64,000 bases of DNA, taken from contig CM049316.1 in assembly GCA_026874595.1 (NCBI GenBank), forward strand, positions 34,357,339 through 34,421,338. The letters are read 5' to 3'. The stretch is from Sipunculus nudus (Eukaryota; Annelida; Sipuncula; Golfingiida; Sipunculidae). The position numbers and the translations under genes are program-made. Positions 35,425-47,500 of the stretch are shown piece by piece (position 1 is the first letter of the stretch; each line of letters opens with the position of its first letter). The notes beneath the pieces were generated by a model. The model saw only the letters and a program-made list of their open reading frames with translations. It was not told where the DNA came from and made no database searches.

Positions 35425-35971
35425 CTGTACTTTTCTTCATCCACAATGGGCATGGCTGCCTCAATGGCAACCACTAATGTTTTCACCTGACCTCTCATGT
35501 CCCCCACAATTTTAGTCCAGCTGAAATTACGTACAGAATCAGTCCTATCTATCTGCGGGTATGAGTTTTCCTTGACATATCCTCGCATTTCTTTTTTAAT
35601 CCTGACAGACACAATTTTCATAACGGCTTTCTCTGCAGCTGGGCCACGGTTAAAGATATACCGTATTGCTGTATAGTATTTTGAGTCACTGTTTTGCTTA
35701 TGTCATTAGCAGTCTGTACCCTTGTGATTTGGCGAGGAGGTGTGTGTGCACAATGATAACTCTTGCGTGGTGAACTAGAACCAAGTGGTACCCACTCACT
35801 TTCTCCTTCTCCTGTTGTCTGTTTTTTTGTACAGCTGGAGGATCTACCAGGGCTTTCTCTTTTCTTCTGCGGGGATCCTTTGTGACGTGGAGCAGGCATG
35901 GATTCAAAAGCCTTGTAGCTTCTGTCTAGTTTGTTGAAGCATGTCCCACACACATGACCATCACTTGGACC
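35425..35971 (-). pseudogene. DUF6589-like gene exon 2: second zinc-finger half, basic linker, start of the core
   Basis: It opens GPSDGHVCGTCFNKLDRSYK, giving the second Cys pair, then a Lys/Arg/Ser-rich linker. At an A4 run (35679-35682) the frame slips. After it, AIRYIFNRGPAAEKAVMKIV and RIKKEMRGYVKENSY continue to the donor at 35425. One more A would restore the phase to exon 3. Confidence 0.75.
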
Positions 35972-36860
35972 CTACGAGAAGAATAAGAAGTATATGCATC
36001 ATTGTGTAGCATGTTTTACAGTATGGTTCTCTGTTTAATACATTTAGGGGAAATATATGTCTTCACATTGCAGTTGTCAATATTTATTTGTCTTGTTATC
36101 TCCATTATGATTAAACCTTCCATTTTTTTCAACCAACTGGTCATGATGTCTATGCAGGATTTCAATATGATTTGTGCAGAAACGAATATTACATGTAATA
36201 TCATTTTTACAGTTGACGGTGATGAGATTATATTATTTCTATTATTATTTTGTTAAGTATTTTACTTTGACATTATTATCTTTCAAGGTATGGGGCCTTT
36301 CTGTCCATTAAAGGAAAATATTTTTGTACAGCTAATCTCATGCATTTGATTAAGAATATTTCAGAGCAGTAGTGTCGGACATACGGATTAGGGCCACAGA
36401 AAGGCTTCGTCTAGACTAGCGTTATGGCCTGCCAGTGTGCCTGGACATCTAACTCTGAGGATCGCATTCAAAGCCGTATGAGGATGCAAATATTTTCGTC
36501 ATTTTTGACAACGCCTCATTGCTTACATGTATCTTGTCACTTCAAATAAACCCACTAGACCTTTTTAACAAGTTACATATCTCTCCAGCTACGGTTACAC
36601 CTACCATGCGTGTGACATATTCCGTAATTACCCAATATATTTGTATATTGTTCTCCATGCATGGGAGATTTCTGCCTGCAGTCTGCTTGCTGACTGTATG
36701 CGGAGATACGATTATAAAGCGTGGCCTTGACTTGCAGGGCGGTTCTCAATTTGGGCCCTAACTGAGTCGTGCGTGTCACGGCTACGTCTAGACGGTCTAC
36801 CCTGTATATATTCATTTCGTTTCAATATATGACATTAAACTGACAGTAAACAAAACTTAC

Positions 36861-37011
36861 CTGGTATATATTCACTGCTTGCAAGGCAGAATACACAGAC
36901 ACTGGCAAGCATCTGAGCTTCCCTTGTATATTCCACTTGTCCGGTCCTCTGCCATGTTTTTTTTTTCTGGCGGAGCTGATGTCCACACAGCCTGCAGCTA
37001 TCTTCAGCCAT
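36861..37011 (-). pseudogene. DUF6589-like gene exon 1: start and first half of the zinc finger
   Basis: ATG at 37011-37009 gives MAEDSCRLCGHQLRQKKK, then a run of ten A (36957-36966). The sensible continuation, with KWNIQGKLRCLPVSVYSALQ, is one frame away, so the run is one A too long. The donor CAG/GTAAGT at 36861 is perfect. The exon is 151 nt, whereas 150 would fit the phase of exon 2. Confidence 0.75.
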
Positions 37012-37376
37012 GTTCAGTCAATCAGTGGCGGGAAGTGTGAACGAGGCCAGTAACTGGGATGAGGCTCACTTCGTAGGGTGTTTCCCCCAATAACATGAGG
37101 GGATTCCCAAGAACTTACCAGCCAATCAGAACATGGGATTTGCAATACTGACTGCTTCCTTGTGTCCTTGACTCTAACGAACATGGCGGTTCTGGCCAGG
37201 AGTTGCGGCTTGTCACTTCGTGACTTTTCACAAGGATCATGATGGACCATTGTCTTATTTCAGGAAAGAAACTAGTAAGGTGCCTTAGTTATGTGTTTAT
37301 TAACTATGTCATGTTTGTTTATGTTGTCATAGACGGGACATTTCATATTTCTGCCAGGGCACCGACAAATTTTTCG

Positions 37377-37401
37377 TCTCTATATTAGTATTATATAGAG
37401 A
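37377..37401. other. Subterminal hairpin at the right end of the large element
   Basis: TCTCTATAT and ATATAGAGA form perfect 9 bp arms around a 7 base loop. The hairpin ends 14 bp before the target duplication. Confidence 0.6.
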
Positions 37402-37415
37402 TGATACTCTGTCTA

Positions 37416-37423
37416 ATGTTGAA
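37416..37423 (+). repeat. Right copy of the 8 bp target site duplication (ATGTTGAA)
   Basis: The same octamer as at 15856-15863; gag coding sequence resumes with it. Confidence 0.85.
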
Positions 37424-38888
37424 TATGCTAGAGACAAAGAATGTGCATTTAATAGATGGTGTCATTCTATGAAAATTGGTCAGGATAGTGAAAAAATCAA
37501 ACGACTAATTTTGATAGAAGAGTTCAAAAAGCATATCCGTAGTGACGTTAAAATATTTTTAGATGAACATAAAGTAAGAAATGTAAACGAGGCTGGTGTC
37601 CTGGCAGATGAATTTGCCTTGACGCATCGCCCCTGTTATACCAGTCACAGAAGGAGGTATAGTGAGAAGAGAGAGGGTAGTAAAAGCCCAAAACTTGGTC
37701 GGAGAAAGGGTAGTCCCTACTATCGGGGTCACTCTGGCTCAGGTAAACCACCGTCCGATAATGGTAATCCCCAGTATAAAAGTCAATCTGACTCTTCTGC
37801 TCCAAATAAAGAGGGACAACCTAGGACTAGACCCAAATATTGTACATTCTGTGAGTTCCAGTGGCATACAGAATCTGAGTGTTATAAAAAAAGGTACAGT
37901 CACAGTAAGCCTAAACCTAATGCATTAACTGTTACGCAGAGCATGAAACCGGTAACAGTACCCAGTAACCTAGAGACTAAAAGTATAACACAAAGCCCTG
38001 TCCACGAGAGCTTTCAGCCCTTTGTGTCAGATGGCTTTGTTCAGTTAGAATGTAACCATGCAAGAAAGGCCCGTGTTAAAATCTTAAGGGATACCGGGGC
38101 AACACAAAGCCTCGTTTTGAGATCTGTTCTTCCCATTTCTAAAGTGAGTGACATGGGGTGTTCAGTTCTAGTCCAGGGCGTTCATTCGAAATTTTTAGAA
38201 GTTCCACTACACTGGGTGGAACTAGAATCTGATTTAGTCTCTGAATTTGTAACTGGTGTTTGTTCAAAATTGCCAGTAGAGGGCGTTTCGCTCGTCCTAG
38301 GCAAAGATATAGCTGGCGACAGAGTGAAAATTGATCCCAGAATGACAAAATTGCCAAGCACTGATAGGGACACAGACCTGCTCCAGCAGGAGTTTCTGGG
38401 CGTATTTCCAGGCTGTGTAGTGACTCGAGCGATGAGTAAAAAGGCAAGTCTGAAACCAGAGAGTTCTGTACTTGACCTCTCGCAAAACTTTATGGCGCAT
38501 TCAAATGATGACGTCATTGGCTTAAAGCCCGATACGCGAGTAAATGTAAAATCGCCCGCAAATATTGCCGAAGTGGCACACCTAGTCCAAAGGACGCATC
38601 TACAAATGTATTACAGGCTAAACAGACCCTGAATAGAAATCTCCAAAGGAGTACAAACGGCGTAAAATCGCCTGATCAAAATAGGCATGAACAGTTAAAG
38701 AAGGATAGGAGTGTAAAGAATGTAGAAGTTAGCATGAAAGCTGATGGTTTGATAGAAATGCAAAAGAAAGATCCTGATATTGCCTCCTTTAGAGAAAATG
38801 CATTGACTAAAGAGGAAGCAGATAAAGTTCCTACTTGTTTCACCTTACAGAATGATATGTACTAGTTAGAAAATATAGACCTCCCACA
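37416..38888 (+). pseudogene. gag-protease part of the old Gmr1-type element, right half
   Basis: It matches codons of about 243-733 of the intact element. It includes the knuckle CTFCEFQWHTESEC, the protease site RDTGATQS and a linker with FPGCVVTRAMSKKASLKPE. The longest open part is 37469-38632. A frame slip follows near 38565, and the copy stops at about 38888, before the integrase core, so pol and the 3' LTR are gone. Orientation and position in gag make it the continuation of 14294-15863. Confidence 0.93.
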
Positions 38889-39717
38889 ATACACTTAACA
38901 CATTTTAATGGATAAATAAAAATATACAAAATTTTGATTGTAATCAAACATTTGTTTTAAAAAATAATAATTGCCCTCTCTGCCTTTTGACTTTGGGAGC
39001 TTGTGTCTAGGGGGCCTTTGTCATTACGCCCCTACCATCCCCATATTTATGAGAAGTTTCATGTTTTTCTTCACCCATCATAGATTATTTGCATATATAA
39101 TAATTGCATTCGGTAATAATGTCCACTCCTTTTGATAAATGAATTTTGATATGCATTCATTTTTATTTGTTTAATAAATACCAATTGCTATCATCATTAA
39201 CCAAATGACCATCCTAAACATTGTTTCTGAAATTCAGGACTGGTGGTCATAAAATTTGAAAGCATTAATCTCTGGTCCACCATGGTTTACATTCGACAAA
39301 AAAGTCACTATTCTTGCCTAATAGATAGATCACTCATGTGCAATGAAGTATCTGCGATTTGCGTAAAATTCAAGAATAAACCGAAGATGCTGATCTAGTT
39401 TTCCAGAGCACTTAGAATTATAAAAAGAATATATAAGAAATTATATTAAGAAAAGATATTTATATATGCATAATGATATGATTTGTATGTGTTGGTATGC
39501 CATTTATTTTCTCAAATGCAAAAAACGTGATTGTACACGTATTGTCTTTTGTTGGTTTGAAGTGCTTTACCTTGCGGCAACAGTCTTCTGTTCTATCTTG
39601 TTTGAACTAACAATATAGGCCAGTAAGCTCGAGTGCTGGTAATGGCAACATTTCCACCAAGTGTCCGAAATCCTGCGTGATGATTGTGTAATGTGGCACC
39701 ACGATTCCAAATTTGAA

Positions 39718-40899
39718 TTACAAACGGAAATACATGTCAAACTCTTTCTGCTGTTGATTTTCGGGGAAATTCGTAAGCGTAAAATCCTTCAGTGGTTCTA
39801 TCTCACATTCCTGTTTTACTCTTGTGAACCAGCTTACAAACATAGGACCGAGGGACTGAACAAGAATTTCGTCCGCCTGCAGTGCCTCAAGTGTTTCCGG
39901 TAAAGTTGTCGGCATCTTCCTCCCAGACCCCGTGTCATCTTTCCGTTTTGGCGGATATTACAGTTACCTCTCCACACCATCTAGCCCTGCAGCATGTGTA
40001 CCAACCATGACTAAGTACGGGTAGGCGGCGCTGCATGGAAATCGGCTTTCAATGCCAACACCGTAGGCCCTGTAGGGTTTGATTCTAAATGTAGCGTTAC
40101 GATCGGCTATCCCCAAGTCAGCCGCGCACGGCCGCCAAACGTTATTAAACGCCGGTAACAGTTAACTGTTGGTGCACATAAGGCCGCTAGAGCCGTACCA
40201 TGTTCGCATAGTCCTGCTATCCAGTGTTCAGCAAACTCTGACAGAACCTTTCCTTCAGTATTTTCTCCAAAAAATGTTCTCTTCTTTATTTTTGTCACAA
40301 ACGGAGAAGTTCTAGTGGAAGCATTTGACATCCCATGTTTGTTGGGTTGAGTTACGACCACAGCATGTTGACCCATGTTCCTTGCAATGTCTTTCAATCC
40401 TTGCTTTGCTATGAAAGTGTCACCCGCAGATGTTGGGCCCCACCTCGGAACTCAATTTAACCTGGTCCCCACTCTGGATGCAATGATTCAAGTTTCACTC
40501 CAGACTGTAAAAGATGATGGTCACTCGCCAATGCAAAATCTTCAAACTCAGGAAAAAAGCAGATTGGCTGAACATTTCATTTCCTTCGCAAACAGGCACT
40601 TGCTTCGGTCCTTTATAAAGGGAGAATTCCATCTCAAAGGATGACAGAAACGCGTATCCAAGTGCTTTCAGGCGACTGAGTTGTTTGGCTGCTATATGTT
40701 AGGGGATCAACATCAAATTGATTCCCGTCTTTGTAGTCAGTGTTACACAACACCTGGCCAACTTTGAACTTGCCCTTGCCTGCCCATGGTAAGTCATGCT
40801 TTGTTCCCGGTCTTGGTTTCACATTTAAATTATCAAGACCGGCATTAACAACCTCTGGAAGCTTCAGTACCTAACTTCTCGGACCAGGTGCGGAGCTGC
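39718..40899 (-). pseudogene. Lengsin-like pseudogene (copy of exon 2)
   Basis: This copy has the same acceptor (ATACAG before GCAGC) and the same end MYFRL-stop as the intact exon 2, but the reading frame is broken several times. Recognisable pieces are HDLPWAGKGKFKVGQVLCNT (40822 region), KDIARNMG and EGKVLSEFAEHWIAGLCEHG with APTVNCYRRL (40397-40107), then a shift, and QADEILVQSLGPMFVSWFTR (39915-39718). Deletions and shifts, no exon 1 and a truncated retrotransposon at its 3' side make expression as an enzyme-like protein unlikely. Confidence 0.9.
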
Positions 40900-43084
40900 C
40901 TGTATAAAAGAAAAATAAATTAAACATTTCAAAAGCAATGGATATTTCATTTTCAAAATCCATTCCTACTTTAATTGTTTAAACTAATTCGATCTGAAAA
41001 TGGAGTTATAAAGGGCCTAGAAGTAATGATTCCTGTTTCACTCAGCGATCTGTAAGAAAAGGGTCGATATAACCTTAATCTGGAACGAAGTTTGGCGTAT
41101 ATTAGAACTCCTGTCCCCATTAATTACACAATATTTTTTTTAATGAAACATATATTTAGACGATGGAGAGCGAAAGATATGATAAAAATTAGCCATTCGT
41201 AAAAACTGGGGGCCAGCCTGTGTTTTGGGATTTGGACAGTAAAGGTAGACAATTACAGCTTCAATTAACACACTTTAAGCGGCAATCCATTTCATTTTAA
41301 AAAGACTGTATTCAGTACGAGAGATGTAGACGATGAAGCAGTAGCACTGTAAAAATCATTTTATATATAAAGTATTGGCTTGAAGCCCAGGGAAATACGA
41401 GTCACAAAAAGTAAGGAATGTGTTCAAGCCAGAGACGTTGACGATGTAGGTCAATCGTGAACTAAGGGACCGAGAGCTAGACCAAGACCGAAACTATGGG
41501 ATCCGAGACCGGGAACGAGACCATGAATTACGCAACAGAGACCCAAATGAGACAAAAGGATAAACCCATATACTCCCTTATAACCTGATCAACGACCCCA
41601 CAGATTATTTAAGAACTCTCCCTAAGAAGTTGCTGTTAATCTAGACAACCAGAGAGATCTTTGCAAAAATACAGATTAAGACCCTGAAAATCGAAAGTCT
41701 TGGCAACAAAAAAGATTTGAAATGACTTCATTAAACAGCTTTAAACAACAATTGAAATAATTTATGAAGCGGTCTTATTCAAAGCAGAACTAACGTGTGC
41801 ATAAGTGTGAACGATTTAATGTTCACGTTTTCTGTCTGCACCTGAAATTATACTTGAACTAAATGTTTGTCGCTGCATACGTGCCGGCATATGGATATAC
41901 AAAGGTAGCATCCCTGGCAAAAGCCAATATATCTTATATAAATCAAAAATAGGTTTAATTTTATATTAGACAACATAAATAATACATTTTTTATACCTGT
42001 TATAGAGTTCGGTCTGATGGTATGCTTATTTTTCAAGATTCACTTTATCTTCATATGATATGTCATCATTTAATAATTTAAATATAAATTGTTTAATAGT
42101 ACACTTTTTTTAAAGTAAATATTAAGTGGGGTAATATAACGATGCAAGACAGTATCTTGTAACGTATCCAAATATGTAACTTACTCTTTATGGGTGCTAC
42201 AATAGTATGGTATTAAAAAATCCTAAAACAATTTATAATAAATATGAATGTTCATTTGAGAAATGAATGTATTATCCGAAAGAACATTGTACCGGTATAA
42301 AAATTAACTTTATTAAAATGATAATTTATATATTAAATTATATATAACATATGGGTCTATTATTGATTTATAATAACTTTTTGGCTGATACATGATAATC
42401 TGTTTAGATAAACAAGATATGTGCCATCATTAATAAATTATTAGGAATTCTTTAGTGTCATTTGAAGTTAACCGACTCTCTGTCATGTCCGTCGGCCAAC
42501 TACGTATTCAGTCAAGACTTGCCAAAGTCAGCCGCACCTTTGGCTTACATGTGCGGGTCCAGGCAACATAAAACACGCTACTCAGCTAGCTTTAAAACCT
42601 AATAAGCTAAATATTCGTGGCGCTTTTAAAATGTCAATGCTCATGATTAAAATTCAACCTCTGGAATTTAAAGCTTAATCGCACGGATAGAAAAGGATAG
42701 ACTTTCGGGAAATAAATGGATCTCCGCAAGTGCAGTGCCAACCTAACTAAAGCATCCCCCCAGGCCAGAGAAATCGTGGCGAGAAAATCGTAGTCAACAG
42801 TCCGCTTGTTGTTTCGAACAGCTTAATTGTTGCTTACTTGATAATTAAAGAACATAAAGTAAAAAACTGATTAGCAAAGTGTGTTAAAGTTAAGCGCGGG
42901 TTTGAATTTCAACGGCAGGTCTATAAACTAAGGTTGTACTCTTAACAAAAGAATGTAAATGACTTTTACCTGTGTTTAAAAAAATGGAAAAATCCTAAAT
43001 AACATAGTGACATAGATTTAAGTCCTGCTGCTGCTTTCCAAACGTCTCAACGTCCAAACGCATCAGCAAAAATACGCTATTTAA

Positions 43085-44560
43085 TCAGATACACGCTTTA
43101 CATATGTAGGGTTTTTCTAGCCAGCCATTCCCGCGATATACACACGGTTTGTTTACCCAGGATAACGTGATTTTTATAGGTGGGATTTCAAGCCAATTCC
43201 ACCTTGCATATAGACACAGTGTTTTTAACCAAGTACACCTTTTATATACCCACAGGGTATTTAACCAAGCACACCTGCTGTTACAAAATGGTTTATTCAA
43301 CTATGCATCTGTTTTATATACACAGGGTCTATTCAACCCAGCGGACCTGTTTTATTTACCCATGGTTTAACAGTACACCTGCTATATACTCACGATTTAG
43401 CCAAACAGGCAAACTTGCTATATTCACATGGATCATACAAGCAAGCACACTTTATGTATCTAATTTTTTTTTCAACCAAGCATCCCTGCTACTTAACACG
43501 GTTTTGTTCAATCAAGCACATCTGCGCATCTCTCAACATGGTGTATTTTACGAGGTACAGCTGCTACATACACCTGGAAGCACATTTTTTTTCTATAGAA
43601 CCTAATTAGCATACTTGCTGTACACACATGGTTTGTTCAGCCAAGCACACCAGCTTAATACTCACGGTTAAAAAACAAGCACGCCTGATATATACACACT
43701 GTTAATTAAAAAAAGCACACCTCGTACAAACACACGGTTTATTCAACTAAACTTATTTGCTTTATACACAACGTTTTATCAACCAAGAACACCTGCAACT
43801 TTCACCCAGTTTATTTAACCATAAACACCTTTTATGTACATACTGTCTATTCAATCAAGCAAAGTTGTTTAATATACACACAATTTAAAACACCAAGCAC
43901 GCCTGTTGTATATATACCCAGTTTATTCAATTAAGCACACCTACGAAATACACATGATTAACTCATCCAAGCAAACTAGCTATATACACACGCCTTATTC
44001 TACCATGCACAGCCGCTGTAGTCAAATGGTTATTTAACATTAACACCGTTTATTCAACGAAAAACTTCTGCAACTTACACAAGGTTTATTTAACCAAGCA
44101 CACCTGCTTTATACACACTGTCGTTACAACTAAGCACCTTGTTATATTCCCCGGTTTATTCAACCAAGCAAATCTGCCATATACAAACGGTTTCTTAAAC
44201 TAAGCAAAAGTGTTTTTATACACATGGTTTATTCAGACAAGTACAAATGCTGTGTCCACATGGTTTATTCAACCAAGGACAACTGCTGCATAAACCCGAT
44301 TTATTCAACCAAGCAAACTTGCTATATAAACCCATTCATTCAACCAAGCACATCTACTTTATACACGCGGTTTATTTACCCAAGTACACCTTCTATATAT
44401 ACGCAGGGTATATATATATATATGGTGTATTTTATGGAGGACTCCATAATGCAGATGGTTTACTCAACGTATCACATTTGCAATGTCCATTTCGTTCAAA
44501 CAAGCACATCTGCTTTATAATCACGGTTTATTTAACCAAGTACACCTCCTATACATAAAT
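43085..44560. repeat. Degenerate minisatellite, ~36-40 bp unit, long allele
   Basis: About 1.5 kb of diverged repeats of a unit like GGTTTATTCAACCAAGCACA-CCTGCTATATACACAC. Units vary in length and sequence. Open frames with repeated 'CAWLN' or 'FNQAHLL' peptides are by-products of the repeat. The lengsin-side copy (52650-52960) has only a few hundred bases of it. Confidence 0.9.
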
Positions 44561-47500
44561 GTGGTGTATTTAAAGGAGAACTCCTTCATAATACAGACGG
44601 TTTGCTAAATGTATCATATTTGCAATGTTCAGTTCGTAGAGTCAAACACATGGGCCAAACACCATATTCTTATACAAGCTTATATGTTTGTCATGGCAGT
44701 GCGTAATGAAACATTTATTCACGGAAACACAGACATGTGGTGAATGATGTACCTTCGTGAATTTGACTGGGGCTTTATTATACAATCTATCTAATTGAGA
44801 CCGGGAAATAGCTTACAGGTTTATGTCGTGGTCCAATCGCCCCCTTTAATTTGTTCGACCAAATGTGCTATACCGATATTATTTTGTACATCGTTTCAAT
44901 TGTTTTTTCAACGTGTAACCAAACGATTTTCCAGAATAATTGGGTGGTGAGGACTAATGTTATATAAGTAGAGTATAATGTAAGATAATAACGAAAAAAA
45001 AATATTTTTTATTGACTAGCGCAGTTGTACCTGCCCCTTCGGAATTTGTTTTTACTGTCACCTAGCTATTAAATTTAAAGCAAATATTATAGGGACCCAA
45101 TCACCTAAAAAGCGTGTTAAATTGCCACAAAAAAATAGCTTCTTCCCCTTACAATAAATTTACACCTGCCAAAATATTGCCTTGAGCTGTTTGTTAACTT
45201 TATAAAAAAGTGCTAAAAATAGTGGACCGGGCGCGATCACAGGGCCGTTGGGGTGTGTGCTTCGCGAAGCCACTACACGTATCAATCAGATACGTGTGTA
45301 GTATGCGATGATGTGCAGCACAAAATCGGATCCGGAGCACACGCCCTTGTTATGGTAAACAGACACGCGTGGACTGTGGTTACCAACACGCAAAGCCATA
45401 ACAATGTGATAACAGTCGTATGCGAGGTAATGACACCTTATGCTGGGATGGTTTTGCTAGTAAACTTTTGTATGAAGCAAAACTGAACTGAAAGTGTGAA
45501 AGAGTAGGCATAATATTACCCCTGATAGTGTTCATTTAATATTACTGCGCGAGCTTGTTTGGCTGAGAAGGACGCTTGGAAGCATAGTTTTTACGCCAAA
45601 AATAAAAACATTCACCTGCTAGGTTTCTGTTTACACAAAAACTCCTATAAAATCTTACAAGTTTTCGGCCACGGAACCTCGCCATGCACGTTTGATGAAC
45701 AAATATGCATGTACTATCCCAGGTTTTTGTGCACAAGATAAATGAAAAAAGAACAAGCTGTTATTTTCATGATAAAGAATGCATATAATTAAGCGACTGG
45801 GTTCCATTAGTTTTTACATTCTATACAAAGTAAGGAGATGTCAATCTCTAGATCTTCCTTTCTATAAAGTAAAGGTCTTATTTAATTCCATGTTACAAAA
45901 ACAAAATGGTGAAGTGTCTTGTGATTCAAAGCCAAAATTCTAACTGGTACCCAGTATGAATATTTTTCAATGGAGGGAATTTCTAACATTAAACAAAAAT
46001 ACAACAAGCTGGTGCCCCCTGCTATTATCTATAAAGGAATACCCGTTCTCGTATTTTGACACTTCGACGGGTTGGTTATGGTCGAGAAGACATGGACTAA
46101 GTGTGTCTGTAGTCTGATTTTGTACTCACCATAGCAAGACACATTCTTATTCATAGACATGTCAGCATGTGCAAGTTATAGACAAATGCGTAAAATATTC
46201 TTTTTAATAATTGACTCAAAATAAATAAATTGTTCAAGAGCGGTCTGGGGCTCAGGGTTATTTTCTAGGTGTTATAAAGATGGGAGCTTAGCACCTATAT
46301 ACTCTGTCCCTAAGTGATAAAACAATGCACAGTATAGGTCTTTGATTACGTCGCCCAGTTTCAGATAGATGCTGTCAGATACATTTTCTAATGAATTATG
46401 GAATTAATTTTATAAAAAATAATTATCCCTTGTTTTCCTGAAGTTCACCCACAAACGCGGGATTTTCTGAAGCGAAGCCATAGTGGAGTACAACGACAAA
46501 TGTAGATTTAACATTTACTCTAGGTGGCTTAATATAGATTATGTCCTTTAAATTTCAAAACTTAAGTAATACCCTCACTTTACTGACTTGGTAAGAGAAA
46601 CAAGATAAATAGTTTTGTAAAAAGTACCTTAGTCTCTTAAAATCTTAATCTTAAATGAAATCCCGCAGTGTTGTATATTGTTAAATAATCAAAACAGTCT
46701 CTAACCAAGCTTTGTTCATCTTAAAACACAATTTTACAGATTTGTTGCTCGATACAAAAAATAATGGAACCGAAAATATAATCCGGAAATCGACGAAAAT
46801 CAATTTTTAAGGATTCCCTACACTGTCATTGGACGCGATAATAATTTACAAAATTATACTTGCTTCTTAAATCCGAGGTGGTAGCCAATTCACGCATTAT
46901 ATATGGTAAAAGCAGGCTCTTTAATTATCTTTTAATGGTTGCATGTACACATTTTAATTAAATGATCTTTTAAGGTTACATTGTTAATTTTCCTATTGTT
47001 TATTGTTGAGGAAACCATCTCCATTTTCGTAATGCAACTTTCAAATCCTTACCAACGCATGTCATCAGTAGGCATCTTGGAGGGATTGCCTGCTAGGTTT
47101 GCATATTGCTCAAAATTTATAATTAAATAAGTTTAAGTTCCTGGACCTTGTCTTCCGGCCTTTATTCGCTTGGACCAATTACAATCTTCTTGGTGACCAG
47201 TGTTTCTGTTTACCTAGGGCACTTTACTGGATAGAACAAGCGACATCTACGAGAAAGCAAAATACATCTAATAAATTTCAGCTCTTTGATGACTAAAATT
47301 ATATGGCCCACGAGTGCGCCTTTAATCACCAAGTGCCATGACCTTGCTATTGTAAGCGGTTATAACAGTGTTCAGCCACTCCCCCCCCCCCCCGGCCCTC
47401 TTTGGGGTGTTTTGCCAGCAAAACCATCTTCGCATACGAAATTTCGATTTCAGATTTAAAAAGAATAACAGTATGTATGTCCAAATGTGTATGATAACCA

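Larger units (their letters stand above)
20713..37011 (-). pseudogene. Zinc finger / DUF6589-like / PHD-finger gene, at least 12 exons
   Basis: Exons in transcript order are 37011-36861, 35971-35425, 35322-35196, 34576-34282, about 33857-33695, 33632-33284, 33122-32850, 32321-31943, 31662-31393, 31159-30926, 30321-30190 and 21047-20713. All but the fifth have consensus GT-AG sites and agree in phase with their neighbours once three single-A indels are allowed for. The protein starts with a Cys-pair zinc finger (CRLCG ... HVCGTC), then a basic Ser-rich stretch, an acidic Ser/Thr stretch, and a region resembling DUF6589 (LVWDN, GDALSVERMRDARKARAADL, HRNVTKDV, NRTVNLKGG-GKNIAMD) with PHD-type fingers inserted. 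It ends HDSFPGFRCDTAIAKPDKQT and about 20 more residues. In-frame TGA codons lie at 32270, 31022 and 30932. DUF6589 has no established biochemical role; the context suggests a mobile-element protein. The family call is from memory. Confidence 0.75.
15864..37415. mobile_element. Large composite DNA element (21.5 kb) with helicase and DUF6589/PHD genes
   Basis: This block interrupts a Gmr1 gag gene and is bounded by the octamer ATGTTGAA on both sides, the signature of a cut-and-paste insertion. It contains two convergent genes: a RecQ-like helicase on + and a zinc-finger/DUF6589-like/PHD gene on -. It also holds younger nested insertions (intact Gmr1 element 21858-28562 and MITE 28568-29473); without them it is about 13.9 kb. 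The ends are CTAGCCTACT on the left and, read inward from the right, TAGACAGAGT, so any terminal inverted repeat is very short (TAG-N-C). Both genes carry disabling changes, so this copy is probably inactive. Superfamily is unassigned. The 8 bp duplication would fit hAT, P or Zisupton/KDZ-like elements, but I saw no transposase of those families. Confidence 0.75.
38890..44560 (-). repeat. Tandem duplication, copy 1 (broken lengsin exon 2 plus intron)
   Basis: From about 38894 the sequence aligns with 47700 onward, spaced about 9.4 kb at the coding part (39718 versus 49107). Shared blocks include the 3' flank with ATAAATAAAAATAT-CAAAATTTT, the GS-like exon, the intron patch GGGACCGAGA-CTAGACCAAGA (41462 versus 50838), GAACGA-TTAATGTTCACGTTTTCTGTCTGCACC (41808 versus 51325) and the minisatellite. 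Exon 1 is not found in this copy. Confidence 0.85.

Noticed and set aside
15864-37415. Helitron assignment for the large element (right-end hairpin followed by CTAA)
   Set aside because: Helitrons make no target duplication and encode Rep plus a Pif1-type helicase; here there is an 8 bp duplication and a RecQ-type helicase.
43085-44558. Frames with repeated 'CAWLN' and 'FNQAHLL' peptides, resembling a repeat protein
   Set aside because: They come from a noncoding minisatellite that is open in several frames; units are irregular in length and the frames break often.
45542-45741. Overlapping 60-64 codon frames on both strands
   Set aside because: No motif, no homologous copy elsewhere in the window and no supporting splice context.
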